Source: Dioscorea cayenensis subsp. rotundata
Lineage: Eukaryota > Streptophyta > Magnoliopsida > Dioscoreales > Dioscoreaceae
Reading direction: 5' to 3'
Length of the DNA: 64,000 nt
NCBI RefSeq assembly: GCF_009730915.1
Contig: NC_052475.1
Coordinates: forward strand, 27,713,016 to 27,777,015
How positions within the stretch are numbered: the stretch's first letter is position 1; each line of letters opens with the position of its first letter. Made by a program: the position numbers and the translations under genes. The notes beneath the pieces are model-generated. The model was given only the letters and a program-made list of their open reading frames with translations, searched no databases and was not told where the DNA came from. Below, one piece after another: positions 11,246 through 22,976 of the stretch.

Positions 11246-14200
11246 AATATATAATGAATGAATGGATTATAAGATACGTACCAATGCGCTGGTCACGGTG
11301 ATTGAGAGCAATGCGCTTATAGACATTGCGCCAATTCGGTCGAGCAAAGTGTGACTTGACGCGGGTGCCGGAGACTACATCGACGCCGTGCTTGGCGTGG
11401 TTGAGAGACTGAAGCATCGCAATCAAAGCCGAGCGCGCATCACCCTCCTCGTAAACACTGGTGCAGTAGTTGTGCAGCTCAATGGCGTCCTTAGTGTCCG
11501 CTTCGGCCACCTCGTTCATCACTCCTTTGAACCACTCAAATGAGCCTTGCTCTCTGGTCACCCAATAGAAGTAGGCTCTTCGAGTTTTGAACGATCGGTT
11601 TCCCTTTCTCGTCGTGCTCTCGCCGGCACGTTCCAGGTCAGCATTGCCGTCAACGCCGCTATCGTCTTCAAGTAGCTTCATGTTGTTGACAATGTCTTTG
11701 AGAATGCTAATGAATGGAGTGGCACCGATGCCTAATCCTACTAGTAATACTACATCGTATTTCTTGTAGTCTTGGGCTGGCGCACCATAAGGTCCGTCTA
11801 TTAGCACTTTTGGGAAGCTGCATTCATTAGTTAACAAAAATATCAGTTTTTACAACTATTGTTCACCTACTACGTACCAAGGAAGAAAATACTCATTTTT
11901 ATACCATGCTTGGGTTTCAAGTAATGTTTTATTTTATATCTGGTCAAAGTATATAATGGTGTTTATGACAAAATCAATGTAGGTGTTGCCTAGAATGTGT
12001 TTGTATTTGTTTTTTTTATTCAACGTAGAAAAATGATGCAGGGCAGGTGTGAACATCACATGTTTGAAACTTGAAAAGAGGATAATTACACCAAAAAGAA
12101 AAAAGTTCAAATTTTGAGCAATTATTGAAGATTGAGAAAAAAACAAATGAAATAATTATTAAATGAAGACTTGAGGGATTCTTGGGCTTACCTTGGGTAG
12201 GGTGAGTTGGAGCCATGGTCATAGTCCGCTCTGAGAAGGCCGCTTTTCCCATCAGTGGAAGGTTGGCATACCTACCCACAAGAACAAAAACAGATTAATT
12301 AATTAATTACCCGATTTTTATGCAAATTTAGTAGTAAATAACAATGAACTCTGATTTGGAGACAAATTAACTAACCTCCGAGAAAACTTCTTTTAGCCGT
12401 CTTGTCCAGTCACCGGCTGTTCGGATATGAACGCTGACGTAGTCGTCTTGTGGAGCAGATGTGATGGAGAACGGATGCCTGTTATTATATAAGCAACATA
12501 TTATTAGAAAAATTCACCAATATGATGGGGATATAATTAATTTAATTTTGACTGTGTTAATGCTAAGTTCACACCATTCAAAGGGGGAAACAGCAGCACA
12601 GTTGACAAACATATACTGCCCGCTTCTATATTTGAAGCCTTGAGGTTTGGATACGTGAAGTGCCAACACGTTCCCTGGGTACAACGCGACCTTAAGAATC
12701 TTAACAGGTCGGACACTTGATCTCAATGCCCGTATCAGACGTTCACTAGCGTAGAGGAGCACTGGCACTGCAAGATACATCCATGTCTACACACAAATAA
12801 TATAAAAATTTAGATATTGAAAAAGATTAAAATATTTAAAGATTAAAGACTGAGATAGCTAGAGTCTTAATTATGTGATTGATTGATTGATTGATTACCG
12901 TTTTCTTGTACCATTTATGGGAAAGGTAGAGGAAAATGCCATGGATGATGAGGAGGATGTAGACGATGACGAAAAGGTGGTGAGAATACCAAAAGGCATT
13001 GAAACCAGTAAGACGCTTTAAAGGCTTAGGGAGATTAAGCCTGCCACGGCGGAACCAAGGCATGGCAAGAGTGAAGGCAATGGCCATTAGCACCACCATC
13101 ACAATCCCTGTCCAGCCCTCAGTGCCTTTCACGAACCACCAGTAGTTGTTCGGTCTGGTATCACCGAAGAAGGGCTTCATGGGAATATACTCCTCGTCAC
13201 TAGCATGCAGAAGCCTTGGAAAATCGCACGTCAAATGGGAAATTGCGTGCAGTCCCACACCGACCACTATCCCCGCCGCAATCACCTACACACGTTAATT
13301 ATCCTATTTTAGGATTAAATTTTCAACTATGCATGACAAATTCAGCGTACGTAGTAACTATACCTTGTGGAAATTGAGGTTGTCGTCAAAGGGGACGATG
13401 ACACCGAGCTTGGTCTTGTTACGGAGCCAAGTGATAGTGTTCCGGCAGACTGGGAGGAGGATGAGAGCCATGTTGAACTTGAGAGTCTCGGCGCCGCCTT
13501 TGGCGACGCAGACACAGTAGCCCATAACGTGGTACACGGCGCGGTTGCGGTACTGTATGAATTTCCAGGTGAAAAGGCCTGCGCAAATGCCGAGCCAGAG
13601 CAACAACACCCACACCCGCATCCAGTTATCCTCCACAAAGTAACGGAATTTCTGGTAGTATCGCTTGATGGGGTTGGGTTCTATGGTTGGTTTCAGCTTC
13701 TGGCTCAACATCTGGCTCAGGTTCCGGCTATTGGCCGTCCCTGGCCGCACTGACTGGCTCGGCGCTTGCAGTAACAGGGTCTCCAAATTGTATATCTGAA
13801 CCATGCATGCATTCACAAACCATGATTTCAATAATCCGTCAAGATAATGAATTAAATTGGTATACTAGTGCTTGTTTAAAGTTTTAACCTCGATGTAGCC
13901 GAGATTATTTGGGTCAAGCTCCTCCATGATCATACGCGCATACTCCTCTGCTTGTTCTTGAATTTTCGAGAGCTTGTTGGCAGATGCACTCAGCGAGATG
14001 ATCTGAATTTGCACGCCACTAAAAGTTAGTGAAGTTCGCGTTTCCCCATGAAAATTATATATATATTTTTTTTTGAATAACGCCTTTTTTATATGAATAT
14101 AAACAGTACCAAACAGTACTGAAACCCAGATATATAATATATGTACAGTATAAAAATAATATAAAAATATTGGATAAACAGTATATAAACAGTACTGTAA

Positions 14201-15485
14201 ACAGTACTATCGGAGGAGGGATTTGAACCCATGATCTCCCCTTTATATTTGGTGTCATACCATTGGGCTATCCAATGGTTAACCCCATAAAAATTATATT
14301 GCACTAAATTATTTTGATTTTTTTTTTTCAAAATAAAAAAACACTTTAACTATTTGTTTACCATTTATTGGGAAAGAAATAACGAATGGATTAGGTCAGT
14401 GGTTTATCCACTTTCATAAATATATATATATATATATATGGCGTTAGAATTCCAAGTATATATATTATAACCAGAGAATGTCCATACCTCCTTCACCTCT
14501 TCTTCATTTATCCTCCCATCAGCGTTCTTGTCCACCCTGCATTTCAAGAATTAATTAATTCGATTAAAATATTGAAAAAAAAAAGAGATAAATAAACAAA
14601 ATAAACAAATAGTAAAAAGGAAGCAGCATCGGAGAGTGCATTGCATACATGTCAAAAAAGGTCTGAAGCCGGGAATCAAAGCTCTGGTCGGAGATCTGAT
14701 CCCAAAACTCTCTGAGCTCTGACTTGGTAATTGAATTGGCAGTAATATTCCTTCTTCTCGCCAAAGCATCAAACAACTCACCTGCAAACTCCTTTGACTC
14801 CTTCATCCCTGAATATATTAAGACCAATTTCATTAAAATTTCATTATAACTTACAAAATTTGAATAAAAAATTAATGTGGAATTTTGAATTTTCTCTGTT
14901 ACCTATACACTGCCCAAATAGGGCACGAGAGAGGCAGCCATCAACGGCGAGATCATCGAACCGCTTCTCAACGGCGGCCCATCCGGCGGAACCATCAGTC
15001 TTACTGATGAACTTAAGCCCCAGGAGCGCGTGCGCCGCAGCCGATCTCGACCGCTCGACTCGCCCCGGCCCCTGCCGCATAGTCAGTGACGCGAGCCGTT
15101 TCAGCTCCTGCGACACCTGCCGTATCCTTGACGACGCCGTCCGGATCACCGACGACCCAAACGACGACCGTTTCTCGAGCGTCCTCTGCAGCAGCGTCAC
15201 CTCCGGGTCCTCGCACTCTCCGTTACCCGCAGGCTTCACACTATGCACCGCCACCGAGTCATCACGCACATCCAGAGTGATCTCCACATAGACCTCATCA
15301 TCCCCAGCCACCGGAGCAGCATCGGCGGGGACATTAAACCGGGCGCTCTTCCGCCCGCCCCGCTTGTTCAGCGGTCCACTAAACGGTCCACTGTACGAAC
15401 CACGATCACTTCCGACGCTCTCCGCCTCGACGATGTCCATCTGCTGCTCGCCTCCACGGCCGTCGTCCGTCCCCATTCTTTGCAT
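10522..15485 (-). CDS. RBOH: Respiratory burst oxidase homolog (NADPH oxidase), RBOHD-type clade
   Basis: Plasma-membrane enzyme that passes electrons from cytosolic NADPH via FAD and two haems to apoplastic oxygen, making superoxide for immunity and stress signalling. Eleven exons (minus): 14903-15485, 14649-14808, 14488-14536, 13889-14002, 13364-13795, 12899-13285, 12575-12786, 12376-12478, 12192-12271, 11282-11817, 10522-10631; all joins are GT-AG and in frame, giving 921 residues. Motifs: Ser/Arg-rich regulatory N-terminus; EF-hand loop [12 protein letters not shown] (~250-261) plus a second, degenerate one (~294); ferric-reductase membrane region ~340-600 with haem-ligand His ([10 protein letters not shown] and Y-S-H-H-L); FAD motif H-P-F-S-I-T-S-A-P (~647); NADPH motif G-L-G-I-G-A-T-P (~734); C-terminus [21 protein letters not shown] favours the RBOHD/C clade over RBOHF. 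Start: Met at 15485 (an in-frame Met lies three codons on). Ca2+ and phosphorylation control is expected from the family. Confidence 0.95.
11204..11242. repeat. (GT)n microsatellite in RBOH intron 10
   Basis: An uninterrupted (GT)n run of about 39 bp. In the transcript it reads (AC)n and starts about 40 nt downstream of the 5' splice site at 11281. Confidence 0.95.
14061..14282 (-). mobile_element. tRNA-derived SINE inserted in RBOH intron 3
   Basis: A 222-bp insert flanked by a 17-bp target duplication with one mismatch (CCCCATGAAAATTATAT at 14044-14060, CCCCATAAAAATTATAT at 14283-14299). On the minus strand it has a pol III box A, TAGCCCAATGG (14260-14270), and box B, GGTTCAAATCC (14219-14229), then TACTGTTTACAGTACTG-type repeats, and ends TTATATTCATA plus an A-rich tail. 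A second copy sits at 44037-44202. It lies in the sense orientation of RBOH. Confidence 0.82.
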
Positions 15486-15589
15486 TCCTTTTTGAAATTC
15501 AAATCTCCACCGCTACGAGTTGTGAGAGATTCCAACCTTCTCTCTCTATATCTCACCCTTGTGTTTTTTGAGTATGAATGAAGCGAATG

Positions 15590-15615
15590 GGCAAGCTACT
15601 TATATAAATATTTTT
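15590..15615 (-). promoter_or_regulatory. Putative TATA box of RBOH
   Basis: On the minus strand AAATATTTATATAAGTAGC lies about 120 bp upstream of the RBOH start codon, giving a plausible TATA element (TTTATATAAG) and a leader of roughly 80-95 nt. Confidence 0.5.
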
Positions 15616-18600
15616 TTGTAAAAAAAAAAGTTAATTAATTAATTTAATTATTTATATAAATTTTAATAAATAGATAAATTAATGGAAAACAGTGTTTAAG
15701 CTTCTAGAATGGAGGAGAGAGGTGGGTAGGTAAGTCCGCAGGAGCTAAAGTTATCCCCATGTCGGGTCTGACCTACAAGTGTCAACCATATGAACCAATT
15801 CCGAATCGTTTCAGACCGAGTTGGTTCGAGATGGCTTAGCGCACGTGACAGAGTTCTCGGTGCGGTCGTGGGACCCGCACGATGACCACGAAAACGCGTC
15901 TCGTGCGCCGCTGATTGGAATTGGACGTTTGCCGAAACACTTGTTACGCTTTGCAGGACCTTTGCCACTTGTTGGTGTATTTGTGTTTTCTAGTGGTAAT
16001 ATATATTAATGGATAAATAATTATTAAGTTAAATACAATTTTAATTAATGTTAATCAAGTACAGTTTGGTTGAAATTTTCTATTTGAAATTATTTAGATT
16101 TTTCAAATTTTAATTTCAGTTTTTCACTCTTACCAACCAAACATGTATATGAACTACCTTAGACTCCACAAACACACGCATATATTCACATGTTTATCTT
16201 AAAAAGTATAAATTATTTGAATGTGTCTAAAAATCACAAGAAAAAACACTATCATGTGTTCTTCTAATAATACAAATTAAATGATGGAAAACTAATATAA
16301 AATATTATTTTTTATTATTAACAACGTTAATATATATATATATATATATATTGCTAGGTGTTTTTCACATTTTCATATTTATATTAATTCTCATTTAATT
16401 AGTCAAAATATTCAATGAAAAAAAAGTAAATCTGAAATTATTAAGAGTTTGAGACAAAATACGCATCCAGTAATCTTTTCAGTGCCGTAAAAACCTAACA
16501 CAAGTAGATGCCAATTTTGCTTAGTTTTGCATTTAATGTGGACGAGGTTAATTAATTAAAAGCAAAGTAGTTGTTCTTGTCCATAATTAACGTTAAAAGC
16601 ATATCTTACAAATAGACCGTACCAATAATATATAATAAATCTTGCCCGTTTCCGTTTGTTTGATAATTTGGCTTAATTAATTAACCAAATAACTGTGTTA
16701 CAATTATTTTTCTCATTAACTTACAAACCTAAGATCACATCTAATAAAAAGAAGAACAAAAGAAGGCAACAAAGCCCTCTACTTTTTATTTACAAGACTT
16801 CCCAACGCGTATGAATAATGAGGTTGCATGACATACCACTAGCTATCACCTCTATGAAACTTTGTGAGAGCTGGAAATTAACCATTTCCCAAATGAACCC
16901 AGTTTTAGAGAAGTATGAATTCAAAGCTTGGACTTGTAGACATAATAAAGGCATTAATTTGGCATCTCATGGACTCAATCTTCTTTCTATATTTCAACAG
17001 TCCATGTTTTGGCTTTAATATAATCAATATATATATATATATATATATTGCTTTGATACCTACCAGCAACCATTGTTTGAAACTTGGAAATGTATCACAG
17101 GAATTTCCTGTTGCTCTTCTTCACAATAGATAATGTCATAATGATCAGGTCAAACTGCATTCATGAAAACTGTGGGTTAATTTCCACCAGCAATGCCATG
17201 CGTCTAACTGGTTTTAATTTAAAAGCAGTGTCAAAGATTTTTATTTTTATCAATTTCCACTTAAACAGGAGTAACGAAACCTTTTTTTTTTTTTCCTTCT
17301 TTAAAGTGATTGTATGAGTCAGACATTGATGGTAATTTAGCATATATAGAATTCATAAATATCAATGCATCTAATATTCTAATTGCTAAACAACGCCCTG
17401 GCAACTGGTTTAAAACTTTTTTTTATTTTTGGATAACAAGACTGGCCATTGACAGAGAAGTTGGGAAAATCTCTTGCTTTGGGTTTTCTCAACAACCCAA
17501 TAAGTTATGCCAAAGCATCGGATACCATAAATATCAACATCGGATGAGTCATTTGCATCTGGGTGGGCGAGATTAATTGAACCGAACCATACTCCATTGG
17601 TTTTTTTTTTTGTTTTATTGAAAAATCCGAACCAAAACAAAACTTATTTTATAATAAAAAAAAGGAGTTTTTTAAAAGCGGATTCATATAGTTAAAATAT
17701 AAATAAATTAACTAACTTGAAATCAAAACTTAACATATTCTTTTAAAAAATGTGGCTTATCTAGTTTATTAAAAAAAAAATCAATAATGAAAAAACTTAA
17801 ATGATTAGTTTGGTTAATAGTATTTTTGGAAGTTGACACACTAAATCTCTGAGAGCCGCTAAGTCACACCCACACTAGTGCATCTCAATATATACCTATT
17901 TTTTTTTTACCGTATTTGTCATTTTTATAAAAAAAAAATAGTTTCATCTGGGTTTTGATTCATAGCCATCCATGATTTGCATGTTGTCTTGCCATCAAGA
18001 TCCAAAAAGAACAAGAATATATGAAAGAAAAGAAAAGAATGCATGCATGATACATGGTTAGTTCTAAGAAGGAGGTATAGACCATAGTACCACCAGACAA
18101 ACTTGTGCAAATGTCAAACTGATGAGAGAGGCTAGACATAGAGCTAGGTAACAAAGAAGATAGAAATCATAGAATGAGGAGGTGACTGGCGAGCTATATG
18201 GTTGACTATCATGGAGTTTGAAGTTTGAACTGAAGGGAAGGCGGGCGTTGAAAGTCTGAAATTTCTTGGCTGGAGCTAGCCCATTGCATCAGATGGTCAA
18301 AGTCTTAATTAATGGCAAATCAGAGACCGAATTTTTAATTTAATATTTTCAGAGGTTTACCATAGTTGAGGTATAATGAGTGCGTATATAATGGTTTATC
18401 CGTAAATAATAAATAATTAAAAAAAAAAAGAATTTTCTCATGAAATAATTTTTGAAAAAAGAATCTAGTGTTATAGTATATACTCATTTCTTTTAATGTA
18501 GTCCTTATATATATATATATATCCATTCCTTGTAATGTATCTCTTGTGTATATATTTTATTCATAAAAAAAGTATTTAAATTAAGAATCCAATATAAATA

Positions 18601-18935
18601 TTAATTTTCTCAAAAAATAATAGCTAGAATAGATCGAGATTCTGGTCTTATAATATATTTTTTTGAATACTGTAGCTGGTCTTATAATATATATATATAT
18701 ATATATATATCCATTCCTTGTTATGTACGTGTAGGCCTGTAGCTCTAATATATTTATAAGATCCGATCAGGATATATATAGTGTGTGGATATTTAAACTT
18801 TATAGTACACTTGCTTTGGTATACATTGATGAGAAAAGAGCTCAGTGATTTTTCGTATTGAGAGTAAGTTTTAAGTTGTATAACTATATTTTCTTCTGAA
18901 AATGAGAAGAATGATGGAGTGTGTATGTGTGTATT
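15616..18935. other. Gene-poor AT-rich stretch between RBOH and the LTR-like block
   Basis: No gene is supported. Apart from a GC-richer patch at about 15,715-15,965 upstream of RBOH, it is AT-rich with (TA)n runs near 16,330, 17,028, 18,508 and 18,688 and poly-A/T tracts. TATATCCATTCCTTG occurs twice (about 18,518 and 18,707), suggesting a short local duplication. ATGGTTTATCCGTAAATAA at about 18,391 resembles a LINE tail. Confidence 0.4.
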
Positions 18936-21470
18936 TGTCACGCCCCGAATCTGGTGCGCTGACAAACGGCCGCAGACCCACAAAGTGGGGCCCAGTGAAC
19001 CTGCAAGGCCTCAAAACCTAAACACAAACTAGGAGTAGAAAATAACTGACAAAATACTAAATAAAAGTACAACTGAAGGTTTACAACCAAACCCAAATAC
19101 AAGGCGAAAGAAATACAGTACGACCTACAAGGAGGTCCTTACACAATAATACAACAAATGCAAATACATAAGCCACGGAACATAATTCCAAAGAAGGCAT
19201 CTATCTGAAGTCTTCTAAGATCCCTGGGTCTCATCGCTCCCGATCCGAAAAGGATTTAAAAGTAAATCCATGAGCTCACTAGCCCGAGTAAGTAATCCAA
19301 AAACAAACTGGAAGCAAAAGTTCAGGTCTGAAAATTTCACACACAAAAAATAATGCAATAGCACAAAATAGTGTAAACAAAATCAAAGGTAAAACAATAA
19401 ATACAATATCCAAAGTATGACTCCAAATTCACTGAAAGTGCCAAAGGTCATTTATTTACCCTCGTGATGGACACGAGTCGAAATAATCGAAATCATTTAT
19501 TTACCCTCGGTGACCCGAGACTCGAATAACAGTGGTCGTTGATTATTTCACCGAACGGACACGGTCTGAAAGCTGCGATCTCATTTTCCAAAATTACTTG
19601 TCGACAAGGTCGGGGTTTAACCCTCCCAGCGAGGGGTTGCATATTGTTCATTTGGAGACCAAAAAAATTCGGATACAATTCCAAGCCAAGAATACGAGAA
19701 TATCCACAAGTATTTTTCCAAAAAAATTCATCTAATAAAAGTAAAGTAAATAATTAAATAAACGGATAAATAAATAATGTAAAAAGGAAATACTCATTTT
19801 TTTCCAAACCTAAGCCTCGGTTCTCACTTTGGAGAAATAACAACATTTCACAAATATTTTCCCAAAAATTCAAGAAAAATAAAGGATTTACAAAAAAATA
19901 AAAATAAAAATAACACAAATATAAATAATAGTGAAACCAATAAATAATTATTCGACCAATCTCAAGGAAGAAATGCATTAATACAATAATATACTAAAAA
20001 TTTGTAAAAAAATACAAGGTCTAATGTATCTCATCAATTGAAGAAAAAAATGGCCACCTAAAAATCAAAAATAGCTAGAAAGATAATTTCAAAGGAAATA
20101 TTGTCAAAACAAGGATGTTAAAAATTTTAGGAAGGAGATAGGCTAGGACATAAAGGCAAGTGGATATTTAAGGGATAAATGTATAACCAAATAATATATA
20201 GGTAATTCAAGTTGATGTTAGGTGGACCAAGGATTCAAACACTTAATAAATCTTAAGTTTTTGTTATTGGGAATAACAAGATTTCAAAAAGGATAATTAC
20301 TTTGCTAAATGTTTGGAAGTAACAAGGAAATAACATATATAAGTTTTGGCAAATAATAGCACTATGGTTCCAACTAAGTATAGAACTTCTCTTCCTCTAA
20401 AAACACAAGACATAAATAGATGGCATTCCCACAACAATCTTTTTTTTAATAAATGCAAACAAAATTTCAGAAATTTCGCATGAAAATAAATCAAAACAAC
20501 AAAATTTAAATACAAGAGTTTAAGGGATTACTTACTTGGTGATCCTAAATTCAAAAAGAGATCTAAGATGATGCTCAAGGTGGTCCTAAAATCCAAGGGA
20601 AAACCAACCAAATATACATGAATATTTGGAAGAGTTCAAGCACCAAAGTTCATGCTAAGCTAGTCTAAAAATACCCCATTAAAACAACAACAATATGAAA
20701 GTATCTACAAGTAGATCTAACATAAAACTAATACTAGTGGTAATAACAATGATGTGGGAAGGGAACATAGAATGATTAAGAGGAACAAGGACAATAGGTG
20801 AGAGAAACAAGGATGGAAATAAATCTCCTAGCACAAGTAGTAGATCAATGCATGCATGCATGCATGTATATATATATATAATCACAAGGGTGCAAAAATA
20901 TATAAGGTCCAACACACATGCCAAAACTACAAAACTATGCAAAAACTTGGGTTTTTGGCTTGGGTTTCAAGCAAAATGGTATAAACATATAGTTGGTTCC
21001 ATGAATAAAACTTTATGTAACATGGAGACCAAGAACTAAAGATACTCAAGAGGCACAAGGGTGGGTTTCAACATGCATAAGGAGAGGTTTTTCATGCAAG
21101 GATAAGCACCAAAAATTTTAAACAACAACCCATGCAAACATAAGCAACAAGACAACCACCATCAACAAGAGGAGGAGAGAGCCTACCTTGCCTTTGGAGG
21201 ATGCCGGCGGCTACTTGCTCTTCTTCTCCTCACCTTCGGATGCCAAGACCACCGGTGGAGACTCGAACTCCGGTGATGGATGGCCTTCTTCTTCAACTTC
21301 CAAGGAGTAAACAAGTGGGAGAGTGCAGAGAAAGAAGAGAGATGGAGGAATGAAGAAAGGAGATGACCATGGGGTGAAAACATTCGGCCAAGAAGGGGGC
21401 CATGACAAGATGGCTTCCGGGAATTCCTCTGGGAATTCTTCTCTCTAGAAAGACTCCCAGCATGGTGACA
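18936..21470. repeat. LTR-like repeat block beginning TGTCACGCCCCGA
   Basis: The stretch begins TGTCACGCCCCGAATCTGG, a start typical of many plant LTRs, and a candidate matching end, CATGGTGACA, stops at 21470 (TGTCAC...GGTGACA). Between them the DNA is A-rich on the plus strand, with no gene and a repeated CATTTATTTACCCTCG motif (19,449 and 19,494). The flanking 5-mers (GTATT, ATAAG) do not match, so either the right boundary is wrong or the copy is truncated. A second LTR and internal coding domains are absent, so a diverged or solo LTR is the best guess. Confidence 0.38.
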
Positions 21471-21995
21471 ATAAGAAGAAGAAAGGATTAAGGGGTAAGG
21501 TAAACAAGGTTAGCACTTAACTAAGTTTTTTTTTAATAAAGTGTGATAAAATTTTGAAAGTGCTAAATGAAATTTAAACAATCTATTTTCAGGAAGGATA
21601 GTGGGTGACTTAATTCCATTATTACATATAGTTTCTAAGGAACATAATTTTTTTTTTTATACTAGGTGATACGTACTTCTATTTAAAGTTAATAATCAGG
21701 AAAAGCACTGATGTGAAACACATCCGTGAATTTAACAACATCATGTCCTAATTTTGAGTAAAATTTCAATTTTTAGTCTCCCCAAAAAAAGAAACTTTAT
21801 GTAAAAGACCTGGTATCAATGGATCAAAAGGCCATTAATGAAACACATATCATATCATGCTTAATATTCAAATGTTTTAAAAAATACTTTATTTTAAAAT
21901 TTAATATTCTTAACTATGTATTTAATCAATAATACTAGTGATAAAAAAATACCCTTGAAAGTTGAAACAACAACAACATAATAATAATAATAATA

Positions 21996-22028
<33 letters not shown>

Positions 22029-22634
22029 ACACTAGTTAACATTGATGGGCCACATACTCATCAGAACCAAACTGAATCAGTTGTCTAATTGGTTGAATCG
22101 ATGCTACCGGTTCATTTATGTAATTGGACTAGAGTTGTAATTGAATTTCTGATTTATATGTAATTGGACTAGATCTACAATTGAATTTCTAAGAACCGAT
22201 GTGAACTAGGGGGGTTTGAATAAAGTGGATAAACCAGTGATTTATTAAACGAGAAAAAGAGCAAGTAAAACAAAACCACAAAGAAACAACAACTGGAGGT
22301 GAGAAACAGTCACTAGGGGTGAATTACACCTCCACAAGAAGTCACACGTACAAAAGACAAAAAAAAAAAAGGGAAAAGACTGAAAAGCCAAAAACAGGAG
22401 AGACTAAGCAGTTGTAGAAGCGAAGTCCACCCTTTGGTATCTAAGGCCTCCTGGGTGATGGAGTCAGTCACACTTGGGAAGTAGAAAGGACCGTGGTGCC
22501 GGACTGATCATCTAGGTGCGCGCTCATGAAGTCAATGGAGCGCCTTAGCTTTTGAATTGATTCACTTGGGAAATACTGACTTGGATCTCTAGCTGCAAAA
22601 ATCCAAGCAAGAAGCATATATATAAATAATCTTA
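21471..22634. other. Repeat debris: trinucleotide hairpin, short duplication and LINE-like 3' fragment
   Basis: No gene is seen. (AAT)n running directly into (ATT)n at about 21,979-22,028 forms a self-complementary sequence. A ~40-bp imperfect tandem duplication containing GTAATTGGACTAGA lies at about 22,114-22,192. From about 22,215 to 22,600 there is a minus-sense segment starting with GTGGATAAACCAGTGATTTATT, the reverse of the LINE tail seen near 57.6 kb; its reverse complement has a few short plausible peptides but no intact frame. Confidence 0.4.
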
Positions 22635-22973
22635 GAGGTCGTTTGGTTTATGGTAATGACATATTACCACGTAATAAGATTATTATGATAATATGGGTGG
22701 GAATATAATATGGTTGGGAATATTGTGGTAATTTGATATAATCATGTTTGGTTAAGAACTCTTATTACTGAAAATAGTTCATTACCAAGTTATGAGATTA
22801 CTATATGCTTGGTAATCTAAAATAGATACAAAATTTGATGATAATGTTCTCATATTGGTAATATGATATTACCATCCCGATTATCACCGGTGTAATACTA
22901 AACGTGGTAATATTTTCAGATCACCATGTAACACGTGGTAATCTTTCTACACTATAGCAAACCAAACGATCTT
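22635..22973. mobile_element. Tourist-like (PIF/Harbinger-type) MITE
   Basis: 339 bp flanked by TTA on both sides (22632-22634 and 22974-22976). Terminal inverted repeats are GAGGTCGTTTGGTTT and, from the right end, AAGATCGTTTGGTTT (two mismatches in 15), resembling the GTTTGGTT termini of Tourist elements. GGTAAT/ATTACC motifs repeat throughout both halves. An ACACGTGG sequence (G-box/ABRE-like) lies near 22,931-22,939. No coding capacity. Confidence 0.75.
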
Positions 22974-22976
22974 TTA

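Noticed and set aside
14219-14270. Possible tRNA gene because of box A and box B
   Set aside because: No clover-leaf arms or acceptor stem; flanking duplication and second copy show it is a SINE.
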